This document shows, piece by piece, positions 23,536 to 36,807 of a DNA stretch of 64,000 nucleotides. Where the stretch lies: positions 62,001-126,000 of the forward strand of contig NZ_FZNO01000003.1 of the NCBI RefSeq assembly GCF_900188025.1, read 5' to 3'. Made by a program: the position numbers and the translations under genes. Numbering within the stretch: the stretch's first letter is position 1; each line of letters opens with the position of its first letter. Under the pieces are notes generated by a model. That model did no database searches and was not told where the DNA came from. It saw only the letters and a program-made list of their open reading frames with translations. The stretch is from Blastococcus mobilis. Lineage in GTDB: Bacteria > Actinomycetota > Actinomycetes > Mycobacteriales > Geodermatophilaceae.

Positions 23536-24864
23536 TCAGCGCTGCGGGCCGATGCCCTGGGCGTTGAGACCCTGGATGATCTTCGACGACTCCTCGAACC
23601 CGATCACCACGATCGCGTCGGGGTTGAGCTCGACCATCTGCTGGACCTCGGAGTCGAAGTTCGCAGCCTGCGGGTCGTAGATGATCGTCTTGATGTCGCC
23701 CTCGGAGAGGCCGCCCTCGACCAGGTTCTTGGCGGTGTTCTCCGCCAGGCCGGTGCCGTACGGGTCGTTGAGGGCCAGGATCCCGACGGTGTTGTTGCCC
23801 TCCTCGAGGATGAGGTCGGACAGCGCGCGGGCCTGCAGCACGTCCGGGGGCGCGGTGCGGAAGTACAGACCGTTGTCGTTGTACGTCGTGAAGATGTCCG
23901 AGGTGTTCGCCGGGGAGATCTGCATGACGCCGGCACCGGTGATGGTGTCGATGACGGTCTGGCTCACGCCGGACGACGCGGCGCCGACGATCGCGTTCAC
24001 GCCGGCCTGCAGGAGACGGTCGACGGTCTGCGTGGCGGTGTCGGTCGAGGTGTCACCGGAGTCGCCGCCCTCGGCACGGACGGGAGCGCCGAGGACGCCG
24101 CCCGCCTCGTTGATGTCGGAGATCGCCAGGTTGAAGGCGGCGATCTCCGGCGGGCCGAGGAAGGCCAGGTTGCCCGTCTCGGGCAGCAGGTAGCCGATGA
24201 CCAGCGGCTCACCGGTCGTGCCGGGCGGGGCCGGCGGCGGACCCTCGTCGGTGGAGGCATTGGCCTCGTCCCCGGCGAAGACGTACTCGTTGTCCTCGGC
24301 GTGGATCGTGTTGTCCTCGGCGAACTGGAGGATGCCGAAGCTCGCCTCGGCCGGCTCGCCCGCGTCGGTGAAGGCCAGCGGACCCGAGACGCCGTCGTAG
24401 TCCGGGTTGCCACCGGAGTTGATGATCTCCAGGCAGGACGCGAAGTCCTCGCACTTCTCGCCACCGGAGGTCACGCCGTTGACGTAAGCCTTGAAGACGT
24501 TGGCGTCGTTGGTGCCCGCCATCTGGGCGGCCAGCGCGGTGATCACGACGGCGTCGTAGGTCTCACCGGCGTAGTTGTAGTCCTGCAGTTCGGGGTCGAT
24601 CTCGAGCAGACGGTCGGTGAATTCGGAGCCGAGCTCGGTGAGCGGCGTGGTGCCCTTCATCCCGGCCAGCGCGCCCTCCTCGTCGAAGTCCTCGCCGAGA
24701 GCGTTCCCCATGTTGCCGTCGGTGCCGTAGATGTTGACCTGCTTCTCGCCGCCACCCTCACCGCCGGTGTCGCCACCCTCCTCGCCGCCGCCGCCACAGG
24801 CGGTGAGCGCGAGCAGGGCGGCACCGGTGACGGCGATGCTGCGGGCAGTGGTGCCAGTGCGCAT
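23536..24864 (-). CDS. livK: Branched-chain amino-acid-type binding lipoprotein with circularly permuted order
   Basis: 442 residues, ATG at 24864 with GGGAG upstream. The lipobox LTAC places the lipid on Cys23. The rest is in unexpected order. Residues ~42-200 (from VNIYGTDGNMGNAL to AEDNTIHAEDNEYVFAGDE) are what normally forms the C-terminal third of a LivK protein, including the Cys138/Cys144 pair. After a Pro-rich linker (~201-219), residues 220-441 (from PLVIGYLLPETGNLAFLG to GLNAQGIGPQ) are the normal N-terminal two thirds. The protein stops where a canonical one would run on into VNIYGTDGN. Ligand capture for LivHMGF is inferred; the gene is convergent with that operon. Confidence 0.88.
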   Translation of the reverse strand: MRTGTTARSIAVTGAALLALTACGGGGEEGGDTGGEGGGEKQVNIYGTDGNMGNALGEDFDEEGALAGMKGTTPLTELGSEFTDRLLEIDPELQDYNYAGETYDAVVITALAAQMAGTNDANVFKAYVNGVTSGGEKCEDFASCLEIINSGGNPDYDGVSGPLAFTDAGEPAEASFGILQFAEDNTIHAEDNEYVFAGDEANASTDEGPPPAPPGTTGEPLVIGYLLPETGNLAFLGPPEIAAFNLAISDINEAGGVLGAPVRAEGGDSGDTSTDTATQTVDRLLQAGVNAIVGAASSGVSQTVIDTITGAGVMQISPANTSDIFTTYNDNGLYFRTAPPDVLQARALSDLILEEGNNTVGILALNDPYGTGLAENTAKNLVEGGLSEGDIKTIIYDPQAANFDSEVQQMVELNPDAIVVIGFEESSKIIQGLNAQGIGPQR

Positions 24865-25081
24865 CAAGCAACTCCCAGTGTCATCGTTCTGTGCGTCGCC
24901 GGACGGGTCCGCAGGACGAATCCGCCGCTCGGACGCCCGATCGGTGCGGAGAACCTAACTGCCACGGGAGAGGATGCACCCGGCGTTCCACTGACCGTGA
25001 TGAGGTCGTGATCTGAGCCACTCCGCCGAGAACGTCGGCGAACCGTGCGTCACGACGGAGTACGGCCCCGGCCGAGCCGGG

Positions 25082-25705
25082 TCAGGCGGTCGTGCCCTCG
25101 CTCGCCGGGTCCGCGACGGCGTCCGCGACCGCCCCGGCGTCAACGATCGACTGCGCGAGCCCCTTCATCGAGGTGCGCTGGTTCATCGCCGTCCGCTGGA
25201 TCCAGCGGAACGCCTCCGCCTCGGTGATCCCCTGCTGGGCCATGAGCAGGCCCTTGGCCTTCTCGACGACCTTGCGCGTCTCCAGCCGCTCCTCGAGCGT
25301 GCGCACCTCGCCGTCCAGAGCTGTCATCTCCGAGAACCGGGCGCGCGCCACCTCGATGGCCGGGACCAGATCGTTCTTCGAGAACGGCTTCACCAGGTAG
25401 GCCATGGCGCCGGCGTCCCGCGCCCGCTCGACGAGTTCCCGCTGGCTGAACGCGGTGAGCACGATGACCGGCGCGATGCGGGCCGAGGCGATCTGCTCGG
25501 CGGCCGAAAGCCCGTCCAGGACGGGCATCTGGATGTCGAGGATGACCAGGTCCGGACGCAGCTCGGTCGCCCGGTCGACAGCCTGCTGGCCGTCACCCAC
25601 CTCCGCGACGACGGAGTACCCCTCTTCCTCGAGCATCTCTTTGAGGTCGAGACGGATGAGCGCCTCGTCCTCGGCGATGATGACGCGGATCGTCTCGGTG
25701 CTCAC
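25082..25705 (-). CDS. pdtaR: ANTAR-domain response regulator (PdtaR-like)
   Basis: 207 residues, GTG start. An N-terminal receiver domain (~5-120) has the acidic pocket AEDEA, phospho-acceptor Asp57 in LVILDIQMPVLDG, and the switch Thr and Lys in VIVLTAFSQ and YLVKPFSK. A C-terminal ANTAR domain (~130-190) has RKVVEKAKGLLMAQQGITEAEAFRWIQ, which binds paired hexaloop RNA hairpins and prevents transcription termination. The usual partner is the sensor kinase PdtaS, not in this window. TAGGCT 8 nt before the start suggests a leaderless mRNA. Confidence 0.93.
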   Translation of the reverse strand: MSTETIRVIIAEDEALIRLDLKEMLEEEGYSVVAEVGDGQQAVDRATELRPDLVILDIQMPVLDGLSAAEQIASARIAPVIVLTAFSQRELVERARDAGAMAYLVKPFSKNDLVPAIEVARARFSEMTALDGEVRTLEERLETRKVVEKAKGLLMAQQGITEAEAFRWIQRTAMNQRTSMKGLAQSIVDAGAVADAVADPASEGTTA

Positions 25706-25713
25706 GGTGGAGG

Positions 25714-25719
25714 AGCCTA
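25714..25719 (-). promoter_or_regulatory. Leaderless -10 (TAGGCT) for pdtaR
   Basis: TAGGCT, 8-nt spacer, then GTG on the minus strand. Confidence 0.5.
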
Positions 25720-25780
25720 GCGACGTCGGGGCCGCCGCACCTCACCGCTACGCTGCTCGTGCAGCCGGGTTCCCCGGTCG

Positions 25781-25857
25781 GCCCCCGTACCCCAATCGGC
25801 AGAGGGAGCGGATTCAAAACCCGCGCAGTGTGCGTTCGAGTCGCACCGGGGGCACCA
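25781..25857 (+). tRNA. tRNA-Leu (anticodon CAA), CCA encoded
   Basis: Seven-base acceptor GCCCCCG/CGGGGGC, T arm GTGCG-TTCGAGT-CGCAC, anticodon loop TTCAAAA reading CAA at 25815-25817. The variable loop is only about 5 nt, whereas leucine tRNAs are usually class II with a long arm, and the closing anticodon pair is A-C. I recall short CAA tRNAs annotated as Leu in other actinobacteria. The CCA end is encoded. Confidence 0.85.
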
Positions 25858-25881
25858 TGCAGTCTGTCGTCCTCCGGACGA

Positions 25882-26148
25882 CACCGCGGCCAATGGCCGT
25901 CCTCGGAATCGTTGAGCCGCTGCGTCACGCCTCCGCGGACCCCTCCGGGGCCCACCCGCCCCGACAAAGACACCGCGGCCAATGGCCGTCCCCGGAATCG
26001 TTGGGCCGCTGCGTCACGCCCCCGCGGACCCCTCCGGGGCCCACCCGCCCCGACAAAGACACCGCGGCCAATGGCCGTCCCCGGAATCGTTGAGCCGCTG
26101 CGTCACGCCCCCGCGGACCCCTCCGGGGCCCACCCGCCCCGACAAAGA
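25882..26148 (+). repeat. Three tandem copies of an 89-bp unit
   Basis: Copies start at 25882, 25971 and 26060; a fourth begins at 26149 and decays after a few bases. Copies differ by one to three substitutions. Each starts CACCGCGGCCAATGGCCGT, which holds the palindrome CGGCCA-A-TGGCCG, and ends in CCCCGACAAAGA. The array fills the gap between tRNA-Leu and the decarboxylase. No gene is seen in it. Confidence 0.95.
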
Positions 26149-26179
26149 CACCACGGCCGACCGCTCACCGGTCAGGCAA

Positions 26180-26185
26180 TACGGT
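26180..26185 (+). promoter_or_regulatory. Leaderless -10 (TACGGT) for the decarboxylase
   Basis: TACGGT, 6-nt spacer GGTGCC, GTG at 26192; it begins about 30 nt after the tandem array. Confidence 0.5.
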
Positions 26186-26191
26186 GGTGCC

Positions 26192-27844
26192 GTGAGCGAC
26201 GCCTCGAACGTCCCGGTCCCCCACATGACGCCCGAGCAGTTCCGGCAGCACGGCCACGAGGTCGTCGACTGGATCGCCGACTACTGGTCCCGGATCGGCG
26301 ACTTCCCGGTGCGCTCCCAGGTCTCCCCCGGTGAGGTGCGCGCGACCCTGCCGGCCGAGGCGCCCGAGCAGGGCGAGCCGTTCTCCGCCGTCCTCGCCGA
26401 CCTCGACCGGATCGTCCTCCCCGGGACGACGCACTGGCAGCACCCCGGCTTCTTCGGCTACTTCCCCGCCAACACGTCCGGACCCTCCGTCCTGGGTGAC
26501 CTCGTCTCGGCGGGCCTCGGCGTCCAGGGGATGTCGTGGGTGACCAGCCCGGCCGCGACCGAGCTCGAGCAGCACCTCATGGACTGGGTCGCCGACCTCC
26601 TCGGCCTCCCCGCGTCGTTCCGCTCCACCGGCACGGGCGGTGGGGTCGTCCAGGACTCCAGCTCCGGCGCCAACCTGGTCGCGCTGCTGGCCGCCCTCCA
26701 CCGCGCGAGCAGGGGCGGCACCGTCCGCCACGGTGTGGAGCCGGACCGCGCCACCGTCTATGTCTCCTCGCAGACCCACTCGTCCATGGAGAAGGCGGTC
26801 CGGATCGCCGGCCTGGGCAGCGACGCCGTCCGCATCGTCGAGGTCGACGGCGACCTCGCCATGCGGCCGGCGGCTCTCGCGGCCCGGCTCGAACGCGACA
26901 TCGCCCGGGGCTACACCCCGGTGCTGGTCTGCGCCACGGTGGGGACGACGTCGACGACGGCGATCGACCCGCTCGCCGAGCTCGGGCCGATCTGCCAGAA
27001 GTACGGCGTCTGGCTGCACGTGGACGCCGCCTACGCCGGGGTGAGCGCGCTCGTCCCCGAGCTGCGCGAGCTCCAGGCCGGCGTGGAGTGGGCCGACAGC
27101 TACACCACCGACGCCCACAAGTGGCTGCTCACCGGCTTCGACGCCACCCTGTTCTGGGTGGCCGACCGGGTCGCGCTCACCGGCGCCCTGGCGATCCTCC
27201 CGGACTACCTCCGCAACGCCGCCACGGACGCCGGGACGGTCGTGGACTTCCGCGACTGGCAGATCCCCCTCGGCCGCCGCTTCCGGGCGCTCAAGCTGTG
27301 GTTCGTCCTCCGCTGGTACGGCGCGGAGGGGCTGCGGTCGCACATCCGCGCACACGTCGCCATGGCACAGCAGCTGGCCGGGTGGGCGGCGGCCGACGAA
27401 CGGTTCGACGTCGTCGCGCCGCATCCGCTCTCCCTGGTCTGCCTGCGCCCCCGATGGGCCGACGAGGTCGACGCCGACGTCGCCACCATGACCCTGCTGG
27501 AGCGCCTCAACGACGGCGGCGAGGTGTTCCTCACCCATACGACGGTCGAGGGACAGGCCGTCCTGCGGATCGCGGTCGGCTCCCCCACGACCACCCCCGC
27601 ACACGTCGAGCGCGTGTGGACGCTCCTCCGTGAGAGCTTCGACTGGTTGGCCGCCGACTTCGCCGCCGCGGCGGCCGAGCGCGCCACCCAGCGCAGGGCG
27701 GAGCAGGAGGCCGAGGAGGCCCGGGCGCGGCAGGCCGCTGAGCCGACCCCGTCGTCCGACGAGGCAACCGCTGACGAGGCGACCGCTGAGGCGGAGGGAT
27801 CCGCGGCCGACGAGGGCTCGCTCAGTCCGTCAGTGCCCGGATGA
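26192..27844 (+). CDS. Group II pyridoxal-phosphate amino-acid decarboxylase
   Basis: 550 residues. It is in the aromatic-L-amino-acid/glutamate decarboxylase family and makes an amine plus CO2. Signatures are HWQHPGFFGYFPANTS near ~75, GGGVVQDSSSGANLVALLAA, the PLP-stacking region THSSMEKAVRIAG, HVDAAYAG, and Schiff-base Lys310 in TTDAHKWLLTGFD. The true substrate (tyrosine, tryptophan, DOPA or other) is not readable. The ~60-residue C-terminal tail is acidic and low complexity. GTG at 26192 is set by the upstream -10; ATG at 26225 is an alternative. Its 3' end overlaps convergent tesB by 23 bp. Confidence 0.9.
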   Translation: MSDASNVPVPHMTPEQFRQHGHEVVDWIADYWSRIGDFPVRSQVSPGEVRATLPAEAPEQGEPFSAVLADLDRIVLPGTTHWQHPGFFGYFPANTSGPSVLGDLVSAGLGVQGMSWVTSPAATELEQHLMDWVADLLGLPASFRSTGTGGGVVQDSSSGANLVALLAALHRASRGGTVRHGVEPDRATVYVSSQTHSSMEKAVRIAGLGSDAVRIVEVDGDLAMRPAALAARLERDIARGYTPVLVCATVGTTSTTAIDPLAELGPICQKYGVWLHVDAAYAGVSALVPELRELQAGVEWADSYTTDAHKWLLTGFDATLFWVADRVALTGALAILPDYLRNAATDAGTVVDFRDWQIPLGRRFRALKLWFVLRWYGAEGLRSHIRAHVAMAQQLAGWAAADERFDVVAPHPLSLVCLRPRWADEVDADVATMTLLERLNDGGEVFLTHTTVEGQAVLRIAVGSPTTTPAHVERVWTLLRESFDWLAADFAAAAAERATQRRAEQEAEEARARQAAEPTPSSDEATADEATAEAEGSAADEGSLSPSVPG

Positions 27845-28700
27845 GCCCTTCCTGCGCGACCGTGGCGACGTGCGTGCCGTCGGCCGACCAGATCTTCCCG
27901 AAGCACAGCGCTCGACCCGACGAGGCCGCGGGGCTGTCGGTCTCGTAGAGGAACCAGTCGTCGGCGCGGACGGGCTGGTGGAACCACACGGCGTGGTCGA
28001 GGCTCGCGCCGACGAAGTCCGGCCAGCCGCCACCGAGCCGGGCGAAACCGGCCGAGAGCAGCGTCAGGTCGCTCACGAACGTCAGCGCGGCCGCGTGCAC
28101 CGCGGGGTCCTCCCCCAGCTCGCCGGCGACCCGCAGCCAGGTATAGGTCTGCGTGGTCGGGGGCGACTTCGGCGGCGCCGCGAACGGGTCCTGCAGGAAA
28201 CGCTGGTCGACGACGCGGCCCATCGCGTCCATCCAGGCCGCCTTGTCGCCGTGCCGCGCGACGATCTCGGCGGTGCCGGGCAGCGTCTGGGGTGCGGGGA
28301 CCTCGGGCATGGGCGTGGCGTGCTCGGCGACCGGCATCTCCCCGGCGTGGAAGTCCGCCGTGAGCGCGAAGATCGCGACGTCCTCGCCCTTGCGCTGCTG
28401 CCAGGCCACCACCCGGCGGGTCGTGAACGACCGGCCGTCCCGGATCCGGTCGACGGCGTAGCGGATCTCCGCGAGCGGGTCACCCGGCCGCAGGAAGTAC
28501 GAGTGCAGCGAGTGCACGCCGCGCTCGGGGGCGACCGTGCGGCCCGCGGCCATGAGCGCCTGGCCCGCGACCTGCCCGCCGAAGATGCGCTGCCGCTCGG
28601 TGCTCGGCGTCTGCCCGACGAACACGTCGGTGTCGCGCTCCTCCAGGTCCAGCACCGCCTTCAGCGCGGCCGCCTGCGTGCCCTCCGTGCCACCGGTCAC
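27822..28700 (-). CDS. tesB: Acyl-CoA thioesterase II
   Basis: 292 residues, GTG start overlapping the pyk stop (GTGA). It hydrolyses medium- and long-chain acyl-CoA. Double hotdog fold: N-terminal half with QRIFGGQVAGQALMAAGRTV and LHSYFLRPGDP, C-terminal half with SLDHAVWFHQPVRADDWFLYE, where the Asp and the later Gln (VAQEGLIR) belong to the Asp-Gln-Thr active site. Full family length (~285-300). Co-transcription with pyk is expected. Confidence 0.93.
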   Translation of the reverse strand: MTGGTEGTQAAALKAVLDLEERDTDVFVGQTPSTERQRIFGGQVAGQALMAAGRTVAPERGVHSLHSYFLRPGDPLAEIRYAVDRIRDGRSFTTRRVVAWQQRKGEDVAIFALTADFHAGEMPVAEHATPMPEVPAPQTLPGTAEIVARHGDKAAWMDAMGRVVDQRFLQDPFAAPPKSPPTTQTYTWLRVAGELGEDPAVHAAALTFVSDLTLLSAGFARLGGGWPDFVGASLDHAVWFHQPVRADDWFLYETDSPAASSGRALCFGKIWSADGTHVATVAQEGLIRALTD

Positions 28701-30112
28701 GAGTCGGTGCCGACTTCGTGCACGCGGATCAGGTTGGTGGACCCCACCGTGTTGGGCGGACTGCCGGCCACGACGACGACCCGGTCGCCGACCTTGAGCC
28801 GTCCGATCGACAGCAGCGAGAAGTCCACCTGGGCGACCATGTCGTCGGTGTGCTCCACCGCGGGCACGAGGAACGTCTCGACGCCCCAGGAGAGCGCGAG
28901 CTGGCTGCGCACCCGCGCGTCGACCGTGAAGGCGAGCAGCGGCTGACGCGGGTGCAGCGCGGCGAGCCGGCGGGCGGTCTCCCCCGTCTGCGTGAACGTC
29001 GCGAGCGCCTTGACGCCGAGTGCCTCGCCGACATCCTTGGCCGCCCGCACGATCGCCCCGGAGCGCGAGCGGGAGCGCCGCTCCACGTCGGGCACCCAGA
29101 GGTGATCGCTCTCGACCGCGTCGATGATGCGCTCCATCGTCCGGACCGCCCCGATCGGGTGCGCTCCCACCGAGGTCTCCCCCGAGAGCATGACCGCATC
29201 GGCACCGTCCAGGACGGCGTTGGCCACGTCGGAGGCCTCCGCTCGTGTCGGTCGGGAATTGGTGATCATCGACTCGAGCATCTGGGTCGCCACGATGACC
29301 GGCTTGTTGCGCTCCCGGGCCGCCTGAACGGCACGCTTCTGCACCAGCGGCACCTGCTCCAGCGCCAGCTCCACACCGAGGTCGCCGCGGGCGACCATGA
29401 TCCCGTCGAACGCCTCGACGATGGCCTCGAGGTTCTCCACCGCCTCCGGCTTCTCCAGCTTCGCGATCACCGGCACGGAGATGTCCTCCTGCCGCATGAT
29501 GTCGCGGACCAGTTCGACGTCGTGCGGGTGCCGGACGAAGGACAGCGCGATGAAGTCGACCCCGAGGTGCAGGGCGAATCGCAGGTCCTCCTCGTCCTTG
29601 TCCGACAGCGCCGGGACGCTGACGGCGACGCCCGGCAGGGACAGCCCCTTGTTGTTGGACACCTGGCCGCCCTCGACGACGAGGCAGACCACGTCCGGGC
29701 CGTCGACCCGCACCACGGTGAGGGCGAGCTTGCCGTCGTCCACCAGCAGGCGGTCGCCCACGCGGACGTCGTCGGCGAGGTTCTTGTACGTGGTGGAGAC
29801 CCGCTCGGCGGTGCCGTCGACGTCGTCGACCGTGATGCAGACCTGGCTGCCGGTCGGCCAGCTCACCGGCCCGTCGGAGAAGGTGCCCAGCCGGATCTTC
29901 GGGCCCTGGAGGTCGGCGAGGATAGCGACGGCGTGACCGGTGGCGTCCGAGGCCTGGCGGACGAGTGCGTAGGCGGCGGCGTGGTGCTCGTGCGCTCCAT
30001 GGCTGAAGTTCAGCCGCGCCACGTCCATCCCGGACTCGACGAGGGCCGTGACCTGCTCCAGGGAGCTGGTCGCCGGTCCGAGGGTGCAGACGATCTTGGC
30101 GCGGCGGGACAT
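28697..30112 (-). CDS. pyk: Pyruvate kinase
   Basis: 471 residues. It makes pyruvate and ATP from phosphoenolpyruvate. Near the N-terminus are SRRAKIVCTLGPATSS and VARLNFSHG; the active-site block is VPVIAKLEKPEAVENL with its Lys, and GIMVARGDLGVEL. The Thr/Lys region KPVIVATQMLESMI follows, then the C-terminal regulatory domain. The ATG at 30112 is set by TAGCGT 7 nt before it; the open frame further upstream is GC shadow. Followed directly by tesB. Confidence 0.96.
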   Translation of the reverse strand: MSRRAKIVCTLGPATSSLEQVTALVESGMDVARLNFSHGAHEHHAAAYALVRQASDATGHAVAILADLQGPKIRLGTFSDGPVSWPTGSQVCITVDDVDGTAERVSTTYKNLADDVRVGDRLLVDDGKLALTVVRVDGPDVVCLVVEGGQVSNNKGLSLPGVAVSVPALSDKDEEDLRFALHLGVDFIALSFVRHPHDVELVRDIMRQEDISVPVIAKLEKPEAVENLEAIVEAFDGIMVARGDLGVELALEQVPLVQKRAVQAARERNKPVIVATQMLESMITNSRPTRAEASDVANAVLDGADAVMLSGETSVGAHPIGAVRTMERIIDAVESDHLWVPDVERRSRSRSGAIVRAAKDVGEALGVKALATFTQTGETARRLAALHPRQPLLAFTVDARVRSQLALSWGVETFLVPAVEHTDDMVAQVDFSLLSIGRLKVGDRVVVVAGSPPNTVGSTNLIRVHEVGTDS

Positions 30113-30119
30113 GCCGATA

Positions 30120-30125
30120 ACGCTA
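30120..30125 (-). promoter_or_regulatory. Leaderless -10 (TAGCGT) for pyk
   Basis: TAGCGT, 7-nt spacer, ATG on the minus strand. Confidence 0.5.
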
Positions 30126-30237
30126 GTGGTCCGCCGAACGTCCGGCGCCTGCGACCCGGATCGGGCCCCGCGTGTCGACGGCGGCCGGGTCGCGCCGAGT
30201 GGGACCCGGAGGGTTCCGCGCAGGCGGGATGGACTCG

Positions 30238-30285
30238 CTCCTCCGGACCGGAGGACGGCTGCTGGCCGCGTGCGGTCCGGAGGAG
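30238..30285 (-). terminator. Hairpin downstream of gltD
   Basis: CTCCTCCGGACC and GGTCCGGAGGAG form 12-bp arms around a 24-nt interior, 10 nt past the gltD stop; it separates gltBD from the pyk promoter. Confidence 0.6.
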
Positions 30286-30294
30286 CGCGATGTT

Positions 30295-31777
30295 TCAGCG
30301 GAGGGCCACCGTCGTCGGGGTCACCGGCGCCGGGAGCATGGAGTTCCCCGTGAGCCACCTGTCCGCGGCCGCCGCCGCGGCACGGCCCTCGGCGATGGCC
30401 CAGACGATCAGCGACTGCCCACGGCCGATGTCGCCGGCGACGAACACCCCCGGCACGGTCGCCATGAACTCCTCGTCCCTGGCCACGTTGCCGCGTCCGT
30501 CCACCTCGACGCCGAGGGCGTCGACGAGCCCCTCGCGCTGCGCCCCGGTGAAGCCCATGGCCAGGAAGACCAGGTCGGCGCGCAGTTCCCGCTCGGTGCC
30601 CTCGACCTTCTGGAACCGGCCGTCCACCCGCTCCACCTCGTGGAGGAGGAGCGCGCGCACGGCGCCGTTCCCGTCATCCAGGAACCGCTCCGTGTTGACC
30701 GAGTACAGCCGTTCGCCACCTTCCTCGTGCGCGCTGGAGACGCGCATGATCATCGGATAGGTCGGCCACGGGTTGGTCTCCTGGGCGCGCCGCGCCGGCG
30801 GGGCCGGCATGATCTCCAGCTGGGTCACCGACGCGGCCCCCTGCCGGTGGGCGGTGCCGAGGCAGTCGGCGCCGGTGTCACCACCACCGATGATCACGAC
30901 GTGCTTGCCGCGGGCGTTGATCGGCGGGTCGTCGAGCTCGCCGAGCGCCTGCAGGTTCCCGTAGGGCAGGTACTCCATCGCCAGGTGGATGCCGGCCAGC
31001 TCCCGTCCCGGCGCGGGGAGATCGCGACCGATGGTCGCCCCGCCGGCGAGGACGACTGCGTCGTGCTCCCCGCGCAGCTGCTCGGTGGACAGGTCCCCGT
31101 CCCTGCTACCGCCGACCTCGACGCCGGTCACGAACCGCGTGCCCTCGGCGCGCATCTGGTCCAGCCGGCGGTCCAGGACGGCCTTCTCCATCTTGAACTC
31201 GGGGATGCCGTAGCGGAGCAGCCCGCCGATCCGGTCGGCCCGCTCGTAGACGGTCACGTCGTGCCCGGCCCGGGTGAGCTGCTGGGCGGCGGCCAGGCCG
31301 GCCGGGCCCGAGCCGACGACGGCGACCTTCTTGCCCGTGCGCTCCGCCGGCGTCTGCGGCTGGACCCACCCCTCCTCGAAGGCGCGGTCGATGATCTCCC
31401 ACTCGATCTGCTTGATCGTGACCGGCGACTCCTGCAGGTTCAGCACGCAGGAGCCCTCGCACGGGGCGGGGCACAGCTTGCCGGTGAACTCCGGGAAGTT
31501 GTTGGTCGCGTGCAGCCGCTCGATCGCCTCCTGCCAGTCGTCCCGGCGGGCCAGGTCGTTCCACTCCGGGATCAGGTTCGCCACCGGACAGGCGTGGTGG
31601 CAGAACGGGATGCCGCAGTCCATGCAGCGTGCGGCCTGCTTGCGGACCTCGGCGACGGGGAAGACGGCGTCCTCGCCGTTCTGCCGGGAGAGGTAGACGT
31701 CCTTCCAATCCATGATCCGGACGTCGACCGGCCGGCGCGGCGGCAGCTCCCGCTCGTACTTGAGGAAACCAGTCGAG

Positions 31778-31785
<8 letters not shown>
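30295..31785 (-). CDS. gltD: Glutamate synthase (NADPH) small subunit
   Basis: 496 residues. It takes electrons from NADPH through FAD and Fe-S clusters to the large subunit. The N-terminal Fe-S region shows [20 protein letters not shown] and later CPAPCEGSC. The FAD fold has [21 protein letters not shown] (~145) and the NADPH fold [16 protein letters not shown]. The GTG start at 31785 overlaps the gltB end by 8 nt with GGAGG inside gltB, showing coupling. Length is normal. Confidence 0.96.
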
Positions 31786-36451
<4,666 letters not shown>

Positions 36452-36706
36452 GTCACTCCCGTCGTCGGCGGCCACCCACGTCCTCGAGCGAGGCGCACGG
36501 GTGGGGGGCACGGGGGCCCGGGGCCGGTGGTCATGGGCGGCGAAACAGGCAGCACTGCGGAGAGCCGACTGCCGGGAGCAACATGGGTCCCGGCCGCCGA
36601 GGCTGGGCCCGTCGGCGGGGTGACCGACGGACTGTCGTCCGCGGGGCGACGCTGGCCCGGTTCCGACGGTGACGACCCGGCCAGGATCGCCAGCGGGTCT
36701 GAGCGA

Positions 36707-36712
36707 AGGGTA
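36707..36712 (-). promoter_or_regulatory. Candidate -10 (TACCCT) and ~250-nt leader of gltBD
   Basis: The 356 bases between gltB (start 36451) and lgt (end 36808) hold no gene. TACCCT on the minus strand is the best -10, implying an unusually long untranslated leader for this gene-dense region. No known riboswitch pattern was recognised in it. Confidence 0.3.
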
Positions 36713-36807
36713 CACAGCCGTAACACCGGCCCGTCTCGCACGAACCGGCGTTGCGGCGCGTCGACAGGATCGCTGCGGTACCTGGCCGACGCAACCTGCG
36801 TGAGCGG

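Noticed and set aside
25882-26148. CRISPR array
   Set aside because: The 89-bp units are contiguous with no spacers between them and no cas genes are nearby; they are plain tandem repeats.
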